Positions 1 to 5,444 of a DNA stretch of 11,215 bases are shown piece by piece (positions within the stretch are counted from its first letter, which is position 1; each line of letters opens with the position of its first letter). The notes beneath the pieces were generated by a model. The model was not told the origin of the DNA. It worked only from the letters and a program-made list of their open reading frames with translations, and searched no databases. Location of the stretch: contig JACPQP010000337.1 in assembly GCA_016190465.1 (NCBI GenBank), positions 1-11,215 on the forward strand, given 5' to 3'. The translations under genes were made by a program, and so were the position numbers. The DNA is from Chloroflexota bacterium (GTDB lineage Bacteria; Chloroflexota; UBA6077; FW602-bin22; JACPQP01).

Positions 1-26
1 CCAATGTCCCGTCAGGGCGGGGGTCT

Positions 27-39
27 GGGGGTGTCCCCC
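27..39. repeat. Short GC hairpin in a G-rich tract
   Basis: Five Gs, TGT and five Cs form a perfect 5-bp hairpin inside a very G/C-skewed stretch (about 15-70) with several further runs of three to five Gs. A 9-bp direct repeat, CCAATGTCC, occurs at 1-9 and again at 73-81, flanking the tract. It could be the tail of an intergenic repeat or a terminator for a gene left of the window. There is no T tract, so a simple intrinsic terminator is not supported. Confidence 0.3.
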
Positions 40-121
40 AATACCCCTTGTTTCCCCGGGGGCGGGGCGGCACCAATGTCCAATAGGTGCCTGGATTCTG
101 CTCGGGGCCTGAATGGATTTG

Positions 122-130
122 TGCTACAAT
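122..130 (+). promoter_or_regulatory. Extended -10 promoter for the LCP gene
   Basis: TGCTACAAT fits the extended -10 pattern TG-N-TATAAT with one mismatch in the hexamer (TACAAT at 125-130). No good -35 is present at 16-18 bp, which is usual for extended -10 promoters. The predicted transcription start near 137 lies downstream of the first in-frame ATGs (positions 4 and 76). It is followed by AGGAGG at 153-158, so it supports a shorter protein start at 169-172. Confidence 0.4.
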
Positions 131-171
131 GTCGGGCGGAAGTACGGCGGGCAGGAGGCTGGATCGACTTG

Positions 172-1632
172 GTGCGCCCCCCATCCGGGCAGGGGCTCGT
201 CTCGCCGGTGGTCGTTCGCCACCGGCGGGCTCCGCTGGCGACCGCGCTCCTCTTCTTCGCCTCGGCGGCCTTCCTCGTGGGGGGCGTCTACTCCGGATGC
301 CTGTTCGTGAACACGATCGCTGGCTTCATCCGTGTGGATGGTGAGCAAGGGGCGGTGGCCTTGCCGCTGCCGATAGTCGGTTCGGCCAGGGCCCCGCGCT
401 CCTCCACCGTGGGATCCAGCGCGGGAGCGCCGCCAACCGAGGTGACCACACCGCTCCCGCCTTACCGTGGCCAGGACCGGGTCACCGTCCTGCTGCTGGG
501 GATCGACCAGCGCGACGATGAGGTTGGCCAGCCCACGCGAAGCGATACGCTCATCCTGGTCACCATCGATCCCCAGACAAGCCGAGCCGGCATGCTCTCG
601 ATGCCTCGCGACCTCTGGGTACCCATTCCGGGCCACGGCGAGAACAAGATCAACACCGCCCACTTCTTCGGCGAGATGGAAAAACCGGGGAACGGGCCGC
701 AACTGGCCAAGCGGACGATCGAATACAACTTCGGGGTGCGTGTCCACTACTTCGCGCGCGTTGACTTCAGCGGCTTCGAAAAGCTGGTCGACGCCGTCGG
801 TGGCATCACCATCGACGTGCCCCGGCCGATCAAAGACGACGAGTACCCCGACGCGAACTACGGCCTCGTCCGCGTCTATATCCCCTCCGGCGTCCAGCAC
901 ATGAATGGCGTGACCGCGCTCCGGTACGCCCGCTCCCGGCACAGCGAGAACGACTTCGGCCGCCTGCGCCGGCAGCAGCAAGTGCTCATCGCCGCGCGCG
1001 ACCGCGCCCTCCGGCTGAACTTGCTCCCACGCGTGCCGCAGATGCTGCAGATCGTGAGCAGCTCGCTGTACACGGACATCCCCGCGACGCAGATGTTGCC
1101 GCTGGCGAGCCTCGTCCGTGGCATCCAGTCGCGCGACATCGTCGCCCGCACCATCGACTACTCGATGGTCATCGACCTCAACCACGACGGCACGGTCCTC
1201 ATACCGGTCCGGGACAAGATCCGCAAGGTGGTCGACGAGGTTTTCGCCGAGGCGACGCCCACGCCCCAGCCAACTCGCCCGGCGCCGACCCCGACGAGGG
1301 CCACGGCCGTGGATCTGTCCGGCGCCCCCGGCACGCCGACGGTTCACGTCCTGAACGGGACCAACCGCAACGCTTACGCCGCGGCGACCGCCGCCTATCT
1401 CGAGCGGCGGGGCTTTCGGGCGGTGGGCGTTGCCCAGGCAGCACGAAGCGATCACCAGAAGACGGCGATCTACGATCAGACGGGGAACACCACGTCGGCG
1501 CGCCGGGTGGCCGATCTCCTCGGCGTACCGGCCACGGCGATTCAATCGGGACGAGCGCCAGGCGTCACCGGCGAGGCTGATCTCACGATCGTGCTGGGCT
1601 TTGATGCGCGGTTTCCCGTGCCGGCCGACTAA
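172..1632 (+). CDS. LytR-CpsA-Psr (LCP) family cell-envelope protein with LytR_C domain
   Basis: A membrane-anchored extracytoplasmic protein of the LCP family. Known members transfer polyprenyl-pyrophosphate-linked glycopolymers (teichoic acids, capsule, arabinogalactan-like polymers) onto peptidoglycan. About 486 aa from GTG 172. A basic stretch (RHRR) precedes one transmembrane helix (about residues 22-46), then a Pro/Ser/Thr-rich spacer. The LCP catalytic domain (about 102-355) shows the family's conserved acidic and arginine positions: LLLGID, RSDTL (123-126), MPRD (144-147), and the R-Y-A-R-S-R-x4-D-F-G-R block (about 251-264). A Pro/Thr linker (360-376) leads to a C-terminal LytR_C domain (about 390-476, beginning VHVLNGT). 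Start choice: AGGAGG at 153-158 serves GTG 172 or TTG 169. ATGs at 4 and 76 have no Shine-Dalgarno and lie upstream of the predicted promoter. The family assignment is firm, but the polymer substrate cannot be read from sequence. Confidence 0.93.
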   Translation: MRPPSGQGLVSPVVVRHRRAPLATALLFFASAAFLVGGVYSGCLFVNTIAGFIRVDGEQGAVALPLPIVGSARAPRSSTVGSSAGAPPTEVTTPLPPYRGQDRVTVLLLGIDQRDDEVGQPTRSDTLILVTIDPQTSRAGMLSMPRDLWVPIPGHGENKINTAHFFGEMEKPGNGPQLAKRTIEYNFGVRVHYFARVDFSGFEKLVDAVGGITIDVPRPIKDDEYPDANYGLVRVYIPSGVQHMNGVTALRYARSRHSENDFGRLRRQQQVLIAARDRALRLNLLPRVPQMLQIVSSSLYTDIPATQMLPLASLVRGIQSRDIVARTIDYSMVIDLNHDGTVLIPVRDKIRKVVDEVFAEATPTPQPTRPAPTPTRATAVDLSGAPGTPTVHVLNGTNRNAYAAATAAYLERRGFRAVGVAQAARSDHQKTAIYDQTGNTTSARRVADLLGVPATAIQSGRAPGVTGEADLTIVLGFDARFPVPAD

Positions 1633-1696
1633 GTAGGTAGGTCACCGAAAGTCTGCGATGGTCTCGGGAAGGTCCAGGACGGATGGCAAAAGAAGA

Positions 1697-1718
1697 GGGC
1701 CAGCCAAACGGCTGGCCC
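1697..1718. terminator. Rho-independent terminator hairpin, probably bidirectional
   Basis: A perfect 9-bp GC-rich stem (GGGCCAGCC / GGCTGGCCC) closes an AAAC loop. On the minus strand it is followed by TCTTCTTTT, a good U tract. On the plus strand it is followed by the weaker ATTTCCTAT. It would end the LCP transcript (65 nt after its stop) and, more convincingly, terminate the minus-strand transcript predicted to start near 1967. Confidence 0.75.
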
Positions 1719-1855
1719 ATTTCCTATCGGGACCTCTGCCCCCGGAGGTCGTTGAGACCACGCGCTTGCGGCTGGCACTCAGCCACCACCTGCGACTTCA
1801 CCCGGAGCGTAGCCCGAGGTCGCGCCTGCCCTGCACACCGCTGCGTGACAGGGCC

Positions 1856-1912
1856 TTACCTGTCAACCTGCCAGACACCCCAGGCAACCTGTGGACTCTT
1901 CAGCGGATACAC
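1856..1912 (-). CDS. Possible 18-aa leader peptide with two Trp codons
   Basis: A full Shine-Dalgarno, AGGAGGTGA, lies 9 nt (counted from AGGAGG) before a GTG at 1912-1910. The frame reads M-Y-P-L-K-S-P-Q-V-A-W-G-V-W-Q-V-D-R and stops at TAA (1858-1856). Trp occurs at residues 11 and 14. The stop codon lies in the loop of a 7-bp hairpin (1865-1846), an arrangement seen in ribosome-mediated attenuators. It sits about 55 nt into the predicted minus-strand RNA. No biosynthetic gene follows on that strand, so a regulatory role is speculative. The Shine-Dalgarno could be fortuitous in GC-rich sequence. Confidence 0.3.
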   Translation of the reverse strand: MYPLKSPQVAWGVWQVDR

Positions 1913-1973
1913 CCTGCGTCACCTCCTGGAAGAAGTGGGGGCTGATCGTTCGCCTGAACGATTCCACATTTCC

Positions 1974-2002
1974 TTTATAGCACGAATCGCGACTTCTGTC
2001 AA
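1974..2002 (-). promoter_or_regulatory. Near-consensus sigma70-type promoter on the minus strand
   Basis: Read on the minus strand: TTGACA (2002-1997), a 17-bp spacer, then TATAAA (1979-1974). Five of six -10 bases and all -35 bases match consensus with optimal spacing, one of the two best promoters in the window. The predicted start is about 1967. It points away from the phosphofructokinase gene, into the gap that ends at the terminator hairpin 1718-1697. Confidence 0.7.
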
Positions 2003-2053
2003 GCGGTTCACGAAAGCTCTTATGGTGCAATTACAGCTCGCAGGCGGCTCATG

Positions 2054-2082
2054 TTCCCGGGCGACCGCCCGCCTGATATACT
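2054..2082 (+). promoter_or_regulatory. Promoter of the phosphofructokinase gene with a palindrome in the spacer
   Basis: TATACT (2077-2082) is preceded by TG one base upstream (2074-2075), forming an extended -10. A weak TTCCCG sits at the -35 position with 17-bp spacing. A 14-bp palindrome, CGGGCG-AC-CGCCCG (2058-2071), falls in the spacer, where a bound repressor or MerR-type activator could act. The predicted start is near 2089, giving a leader of about 45 nt. It is back-to-back with the minus-strand promoter at 1974-2002. Confidence 0.45.
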
Positions 2083-2135
2083 GCGCGCAGAGTGTCACAG
2101 CACTGGATCGGCTGATATGGGGGGAGAACGTGGCA

Positions 2136-3218
2136 GTGCGACGCATCGGCATCCTTACTGGCGGGGGCGATTGTCCGGGCCTCAATGCGGTGATCCGGGC
2201 GACGGTCAAGGCGGCGACGGCGCTCCACAACTGGACGGTGATCGGCATCCTCGACGGCTTCGAGGGACTGCTGGCGCCCGGCCTGACCCGTGAGCTGACG
2301 GCGGAGGACGTCCGTGGGATTTTGCCACGGGGTGGCACGATACTGGGGACAACCAATCGCGGGAACCCGTTCGCCTATGCGCTCCGCCGTGGCGACCGGG
2401 TCGAGCCCGTCGACCGGTCGGCGGAGGTGGTCGAGAATAGCGCCCGGCTCGGCCTCGACGCACTCGTCGTCATCGGTGGCGATGGGACGCTCCGGATCGC
2501 CCGCGATCTCCACCGGCTCGGGCTACCGGTGGTCGGCGTGCCCAAGACCATCGACAACGACCTGGCCACGACGGACGTCACCTTCGGCTTCGACACCGCG
2601 CTCCAGACGGCGACCGAGGCGATCGACAAGCTGCACACGACCGCCGAGAGTCACCACCGCGTGATGCTGGTCGAGGTGATGGGACGGAACGCCGGCTGGA
2701 TCGCTCTGGAGGCCGGGCTGGCCGGCGGTGCGGACGTGGTGCTGATCCCCGAGATCCCGTTTCGCGTCGAGGCCGTGGCCGAGCGGATCGCGCAGCGAAC
2801 CGCCCGAGGGCGGGCCTTCAGCATCGTGGTGGTGGCCGAAGGGGCGGCGCCACACGGCGAGAAGCAAGTTTTTCAGCAGAGCACTGATGCTGTCGCGCTG
2901 GCCCGGCTCGGCGGTATCGCTCACGTGGTCGGGTATGAGCTGCAGCAGCGCACGCCGCACGAGACCCGCGTCACGGTGCTCGGGCACCTGCAACGGGGCG
3001 GCAGCCCGAGCCCCTTTGACCGGATCCTCGGGACCCGATTCGGCGCGATGGCCGTCGAGCTGGTCGCCAGAGGCGGATTTGGCCGGATGGTGGCGCTCCA
3101 CACGCCGCGCATCGAGGACGTATCGCTCGACGAAGCGGTCGATCAGCCCAATCGCGTCCCACCCAGCGGTGAGCTGGTGTGCTGCGCCGAGGCCGTCGGC
3201 ATCAGCTTTGGCGCCTGA
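2136..3218 (+). CDS. pfkA: 6-phosphofructokinase, group III-type, probably ATP-dependent
   Basis: Catalyses phosphorylation of fructose 6-phosphate to fructose 1,6-bisphosphate in cytosolic glycolysis. About 360 aa, the length of actinobacterial/Chloroflexi-type PFKs and longer than the roughly 320-aa E. coli enzyme. Motifs: GGGDCPGLN phosphate-binding loop (9-17), GGDGT (114-118), PKTIDND with the catalytic Asp (136-142, Asp140), SHHR (172-175), MGRNAGW (182-188), and LGHLQRGGSP near 282-291. Gly117 corresponds to E. coli Gly104, which favours ATP over PPi. Lys137 stands where ATP-PFKs of E. coli type have Gly124 and where PPi-PFKs have Lys. This Gly/Lys combination is known from Streptomyces ATP-PFKs. 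Start: GTG 2136 lies 9 nt after GGAG (2123-2126) and gives the usual N-terminus. GTG 2130 is an alternative. The longer frame to 1683 crosses the promoter and is rejected. The 3' end overlaps the convergent gene. Confidence 0.92.
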   Translation: MRRIGILTGGGDCPGLNAVIRATVKAATALHNWTVIGILDGFEGLLAPGLTRELTAEDVRGILPRGGTILGTTNRGNPFAYALRRGDRVEPVDRSAEVVENSARLGLDALVVIGGDGTLRIARDLHRLGLPVVGVPKTIDNDLATTDVTFGFDTALQTATEAIDKLHTTAESHHRVMLVEVMGRNAGWIALEAGLAGGADVVLIPEIPFRVEAVAERIAQRTARGRAFSIVVVAEGAAPHGEKQVFQQSTDAVALARLGGIAHVVGYELQQRTPHETRVTVLGHLQRGGSPSPFDRILGTRFGAMAVELVARGGFGRMVALHTPRIEDVSLDEAVDQPNRVPPSGELVCCAEAVGISFGA

Positions 3219-4402
3219 CTGACCTCCAGCGCGTTGCCAAGATCCCCGATGAGATCGGCCGCGTCCTCCAGGCCAACCGAGAGACGGACGAGCCCATCCG
3301 AGATGCCGGCGGCCACCCGTCGCTCGCGAGGCACCTTGGCATGGCTCATCGACGCCGGGTGGCTGATCAGGGTCCGGACATCGCCAAGGCTGACCGCGAG
3401 GGTGCAGAGGCGCACGGCATTCATCAGGCCGCGGCCGGCGTCGAGACCCCCCTTCAGCTCAAAAGCGATCATCCCGCCAAAGCCCTTCATCTGCCGGCGG
3501 GCTACCGCGTGCTGCGGGTGGCTGGCCAGCCCGGGATGGTGTACCCAACTTATCGCGGGGTGTCCCTCCAGGAACTGGGCGATCGCCAGGCCGTTTTCGT
3601 TGTGCCGTGCCACCCGCAGCGGGAGGGTCTGCGCGCCCCGATTGAGTAGCCAGGCGTTGAACGGGCTGATCGTGCCACCGAAATCGTTGAGCCCGCGGTG
3701 TACCTGATCCACCAGAGCAGACGCGCCCACCAGGACACCGCCCAACGCGTCGCCATGCCCGCCGATGTACTTCGTGGCGCTGTGGACGACGAGGTCGGCT
3801 CCCAGCGCCAGTGGGCGCTGGTTGATCGGAGTCGCGAAGGTGTTGTCCACCGCCAGCATCGTCCCGCGGGGACGCGTCAGCGCCGCCAACGCCTGGATGT
3901 CGGCCACCGCCAGGGTTGGGTTGCCCGGCGACTCGACGAACAGGAGCCGGGTCTCTGGACGCAGCGCCCGCTCGACCGCCGAGAGATCGGTTGCGTCGAC
4001 GAACGAGGTCGCGATGCCAAAGCCGGGCAGGCGGTGGGCAAAGAGATCGTAGGTCGAGCCATAGAGGGCGTCGGAGGCGAGGAGATGATCGCCCGCGCGC
4101 AAGAGTGAGAACGCCAGCGCGTTGATGGCCGCCATGCCGGTCGCCGTCGCCAGCGCCGCCTCGCCCCCCTCGAGCGTAGCCATCTTCTCCTCGAACACGG
4201 TCTGGGTCGGGTTGGCGATCCGCGTGTAGATATAGCCGGGCAATTGCCCGGCGAAGCGCGCGGCTCCGGTCTCCGCTCGGTCCAGGCCGAAGGTCGCGGT
4301 CTGGTAGATCGGTGGGGCGATGGCGCCGGTCGCCGGATCCGGACGCTCGCCAGCGTGGATGGCTCGGGTGAAGACGCCTTGTTCCTGTTCCAGAGGTGTC
4401 AT
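3143..4402 (-). CDS. PLP-dependent trans-sulfuration enzyme (methionine gamma-lyase / cystathionine gamma-synthase family)
   Basis: Cytosolic fold-type I PLP enzyme of the Cys/Met metabolism family, about 419 aa. Members act on methionine, cystathionine or O-acylhomoserine. Visible motifs: YTRIANPT (59-66), tyrosine stacking on PLP in LYGSTYDL (113-120), ESPGNPT (157-163), DNTF with the pyridine-N Asp (186-189), the Schiff-base lysine in HSATKYIGGHGD (Lys211), and SLGDVRTLISHPASMSH (338-354). The SLGD...HPASM form resembles methionine gamma-lyases, but the Cys that marks bacterial methionine gamma-lyases is Ser here (YGST), so the reaction is left open between gamma-lyase and gamma-synthase/sulfhydrylase. 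The ATG at 4402 matches the family N-terminus (F-x-T-R-A-I-H-A-G). Its Shine-Dalgarno is poor: GAGG lies 17 nt upstream. The conserved domain ends near residue 393. The last about 25 residues are low-conservation tail encoded opposite the end of the phosphofructokinase gene. Confidence 0.9.
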   Translation of the reverse strand: MTPLEQEQGVFTRAIHAGERPDPATGAIAPPIYQTATFGLDRAETGAARFAGQLPGYIYTRIANPTQTVFEEKMATLEGGEAALATATGMAAINALAFSLLRAGDHLLASDALYGSTYDLFAHRLPGFGIATSFVDATDLSAVERALRPETRLLFVESPGNPTLAVADIQALAALTRPRGTMLAVDNTFATPINQRPLALGADLVVHSATKYIGGHGDALGGVLVGASALVDQVHRGLNDFGGTISPFNAWLLNRGAQTLPLRVARHNENGLAIAQFLEGHPAISWVHHPGLASHPQHAVARRQMKGFGGMIAFELKGGLDAGRGLMNAVRLCTLAVSLGDVRTLISHPASMSHAKVPRERRVAAGISDGLVRLSVGLEDAADLIGDLGNALEVSQAPKLMPTASAQHTSSPLGGTRLG

Positions 4403-4439
4403 GGTTGTCTGTGGAATCGCCTCGTGTACGGGATGGTAG

Positions 4440-4500
4440 CTCGTGTCAGGGCTGCCTCGTCTCTTGCTGGTGCAACTGTCGTGCCGGGCCCTGACACGAG
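4440..4500 (-). promoter_or_regulatory. 13-bp inverted repeat in the 5' region of the PLP-enzyme gene
   Basis: Perfect arms CTCGTGTCAGGGC (4440-4452) and GCCCTGACACGAG (4488-4500) are separated by 35 nt, about 38 nt upstream of the gene's ATG. A second 8-bp complementarity, TCTCTTGC (4460-4467) with GCAAGAGA (4532-4539), interleaves with the first pair, so the two stems are not nested. They could form a pseudoknot or alternate. It does not match SAM-I or other SAM/SAH riboswitch cores that I can recall. A protein-binding operator or an attenuator are alternatives. Confidence 0.35.
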
Positions 4501-4557
4501 TCGATAGCCGGAGCTTCCTGATCGTCCTGGCGCAAGAGAGCCCAGCGAGTTCACACG

Positions 4558-4606
4558 CCCTCACCCCCTACCCCTCTCCCTGTGGGAGCGGGGTAGGGGG
4601 TGAGGG
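4558..4606. repeat. 49-nt hairpin repeat
   Basis: Arms CCCTCACCCCCTACCCC (4558-4574) and its exact complement (4590-4606) are 17 bp long with no mismatch. The loop itself contains a second 5-bp stem, CTCCC/GGGAG, around TGT. Only one T/C mismatch separates the two stems. It lies between divergent genes, where no terminator is needed, and has no T tract. This fits a dispersed intergenic hairpin repeat rather than a terminator. C/T-rich hairpins of this form recur in several high-GC phyla. Confidence 0.7.
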
Positions 4607-4641
4607 CAGCGAACTGGATGGCATTGAGGCACATCGGGTAC

Positions 4642-4670
4642 TTGACAGGGCGGCTGACCAGTGCTAGACT
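4642..4670 (+). promoter_or_regulatory. Sigma70-type promoter of the GntR-led cluster
   Basis: TTGACA (4642-4647) with a 17-bp spacer to TAGACT (4665-4670). The -35 is consensus and the -10 matches four of six positions including the key T-A...T. The predicted start, about 4677, is inside the large inverted repeat that begins at 4670, suggesting repression by occlusion. It is the only clear promoter for the regulator-isomerase pair. Confidence 0.65.
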
Positions 4671-4712
4671 GACGACTGTCGGCAGCCGATAGTCTGCTGC
4701 CGATAGTCGTCA
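4670..4712 (+). promoter_or_regulatory. 17-bp inverted repeat over the start site, candidate operator
   Basis: TGACGACTGTCGGCAGC (4670-4686) is complementary to GCTGCCGATAGTCGTCA (4696-4712) except for one position that would be a G-U wobble in RNA. The loop is 9 nt. The core CCGATAGTC occurs as a direct repeat (4686-4694 and 4700-4708), with an inverted one-mismatch copy at 4674-4682. Overlap with the -10 and start site and closeness to a GntR gene suggest the autoregulatory site. It does not show the canonical FadR-like TGGTnnnACCA. As RNA it would be a stable 5' hairpin. Confidence 0.5.
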
Positions 4713-4733
4713 GGACGGAAGGTGCGCTGAATC

Positions 4734-5444
4734 GTGGAGAGGTCGCCAGTGCAGTCAGTCGTTTTCGAGCCCCGGCTTTACCAGCCGCTCTATCAGGATG
4801 CCTACCATGCCCTGCGCGATGCCATTCTTACTGGCCAGTTCGCACCGGGCCAGCGCCTCGTCGAGGCCGAGCTCGCTCGCCAGATGGCGATCAGCCGGGC
4901 TCCCATCCGCGAAGCGATCCGCAAACTCGAGCAGGACGGGCTCGTCAAGTACATCCCACGCCGAGGCGTCGTCGTCGCCGAGCTCTCGAGCGAGGAAGTA
5001 CGAGACCTCTACGACATACGCGCCCACCTGGAGGGCCTGGCAGTTCGGATGTTAGTGGCCCACCTTACGTCCGAGGACGTGGCGGTGCTCGAGGGGCTGA
5101 TCCAGCGGATGTTCGAGTGTGCGACTCGCGACGACCTCCGCGGGCTGATCGCTGCCGACGTCGAGTTCCACGCCCACATCTGCAGGTTGTCTGGCAGCAA
5201 GCGCCTGTATCGGTTGTGGGAAAGCCTGAACCCCCAGTGCTGGACGCTACTCACCAGCCTGAAGGCGACGGAGTACACGCTCGACCAGATCGCCGAGCGC
5301 CACCGCCCCGTCCTCGCCGCCCTGAAGTCCGGTGACGCGGGGCTGTGCGAGGCCGTGATCTCGCGACATGTCACCGAGCTGGCGGACCACGTTCTCGCTC
5401 ACCTCGTACCGCCAGACGGCTTGCCAGTGGAGGTAACTCGATGA
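4734..5444 (+). CDS. GntR-family transcriptional regulator, FCD (FadR-like) subfamily
   Basis: DNA-binding repressor/activator, about 236 aa, the normal size for FCD regulators. N-terminal winged helix-turn-helix (about 18-85) with the family signature: A-Y-x-A-L-R-D-A-I-L-T-G, G-Q-R-L-V-E, L-A-R-Q-M, S-R-A-P-I-R-E-A, L-E-Q-D-G-L-V, and a PRRGVVV wing. The C-terminal all-helical FCD ligand domain (about 90-222) carries the usual metal set: Asp142 and His146 (D-V-E-F-H), His190 (E-R-H) and His212. FCD regulators typically sense organic acids or sugar acids. The GTG at 4734 follows GGAAGGTG (4717-4724). A second GTG at 4749, with GGAGAGG 6 nt upstream, is an equally good start (five residues shorter). 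The stop overlaps the next ATG (ATGA), implying translational coupling. Likely regulates this cluster and itself through the 4670-4712 repeat. Confidence 0.93.
   Translation: MERSPVQSVVFEPRLYQPLYQDAYHALRDAILTGQFAPGQRLVEAELARQMAISRAPIREAIRKLEQDGLVKYIPRRGVVVAELSSEEVRDLYDIRAHLEGLAVRMLVAHLTSEDVAVLEGLIQRMFECATRDDLRGLIAADVEFHAHICRLSGSKRLYRLWESLNPQCWTLLTSLKATEYTLDQIAERHRPVLAALKSGDAGLCEAVISRHVTELADHVLAHLVPPDGLPVEVTR

Larger units (their letters stand above)
1688..1967 (-). ncRNA. Candidate structured minus-strand RNA of about 280 nt
   Basis: This interval is bounded by a near-consensus minus-strand promoter on the right and a strong GC hairpin with T tract on the left, and contains no long ORF. Potential stem-loops in transcript order: a 7-bp stem with 4-nt loop (1961-1944), TGACAGG/CCTGTCA (1865-1846), GCGAC/GTCGC around an inner CCGG-type stem (1823-1792), GGCT/AGCC (1784-1770), ACCTC/GAGGT (1749-1732), and the terminator stem. 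Conserved cores of SRP RNA, RNase P RNA, tmRNA and the T-box were looked for by eye and not found. A 6S-like RNA is not excluded. It could be a free small RNA, a leader/attenuator, or an antisense transcript reading into the LCP gene when termination fails. The boundaries are predictions. Confidence 0.45.

Noticed and set aside
4..171. N-terminal extension of the LCP protein to ATG 4 or ATG 76
   Set aside because: No Shine-Dalgarno at either ATG, the encoded residues look like translated GC-rich repeat, and an extended -10 promoter and AGGAGG lie further downstream.
366..379. 14-nt match between the LCP coding region and the GntR operator repeat (4696-4709)
   Set aside because: A single 14-mer match is not far from chance in 11 kb, and the copy lies inside a coding region without the inverted partner.
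124..1545. Long minus-strand ORF opposite the LCP gene
   Set aside because: Its composition is the usual His/Arg/Asp/Val-rich shadow of a high-GC gene, with no domain motifs.
1700..1800. T-box riboswitch on the minus strand
   Set aside because: A terminator and G-rich hairpins are present, but the conserved AGGGTGGNACCGCG segment is not, and no synthetase or amino-acid gene follows on that strand.
1683..2135. 150-codon N-terminal extension of the phosphofructokinase
   Set aside because: The family begins at R-R-I-G-I-L-T. The extension crosses a terminator hairpin, a minus-strand promoter and the pfk promoter, and resembles no domain.
4603..4641. CRISPR-like repeats in the divergent intergenic region
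   Set aside because: Only single hairpins and short direct repeats occur; no regularly spaced repeats and no cas genes anywhere in the window.
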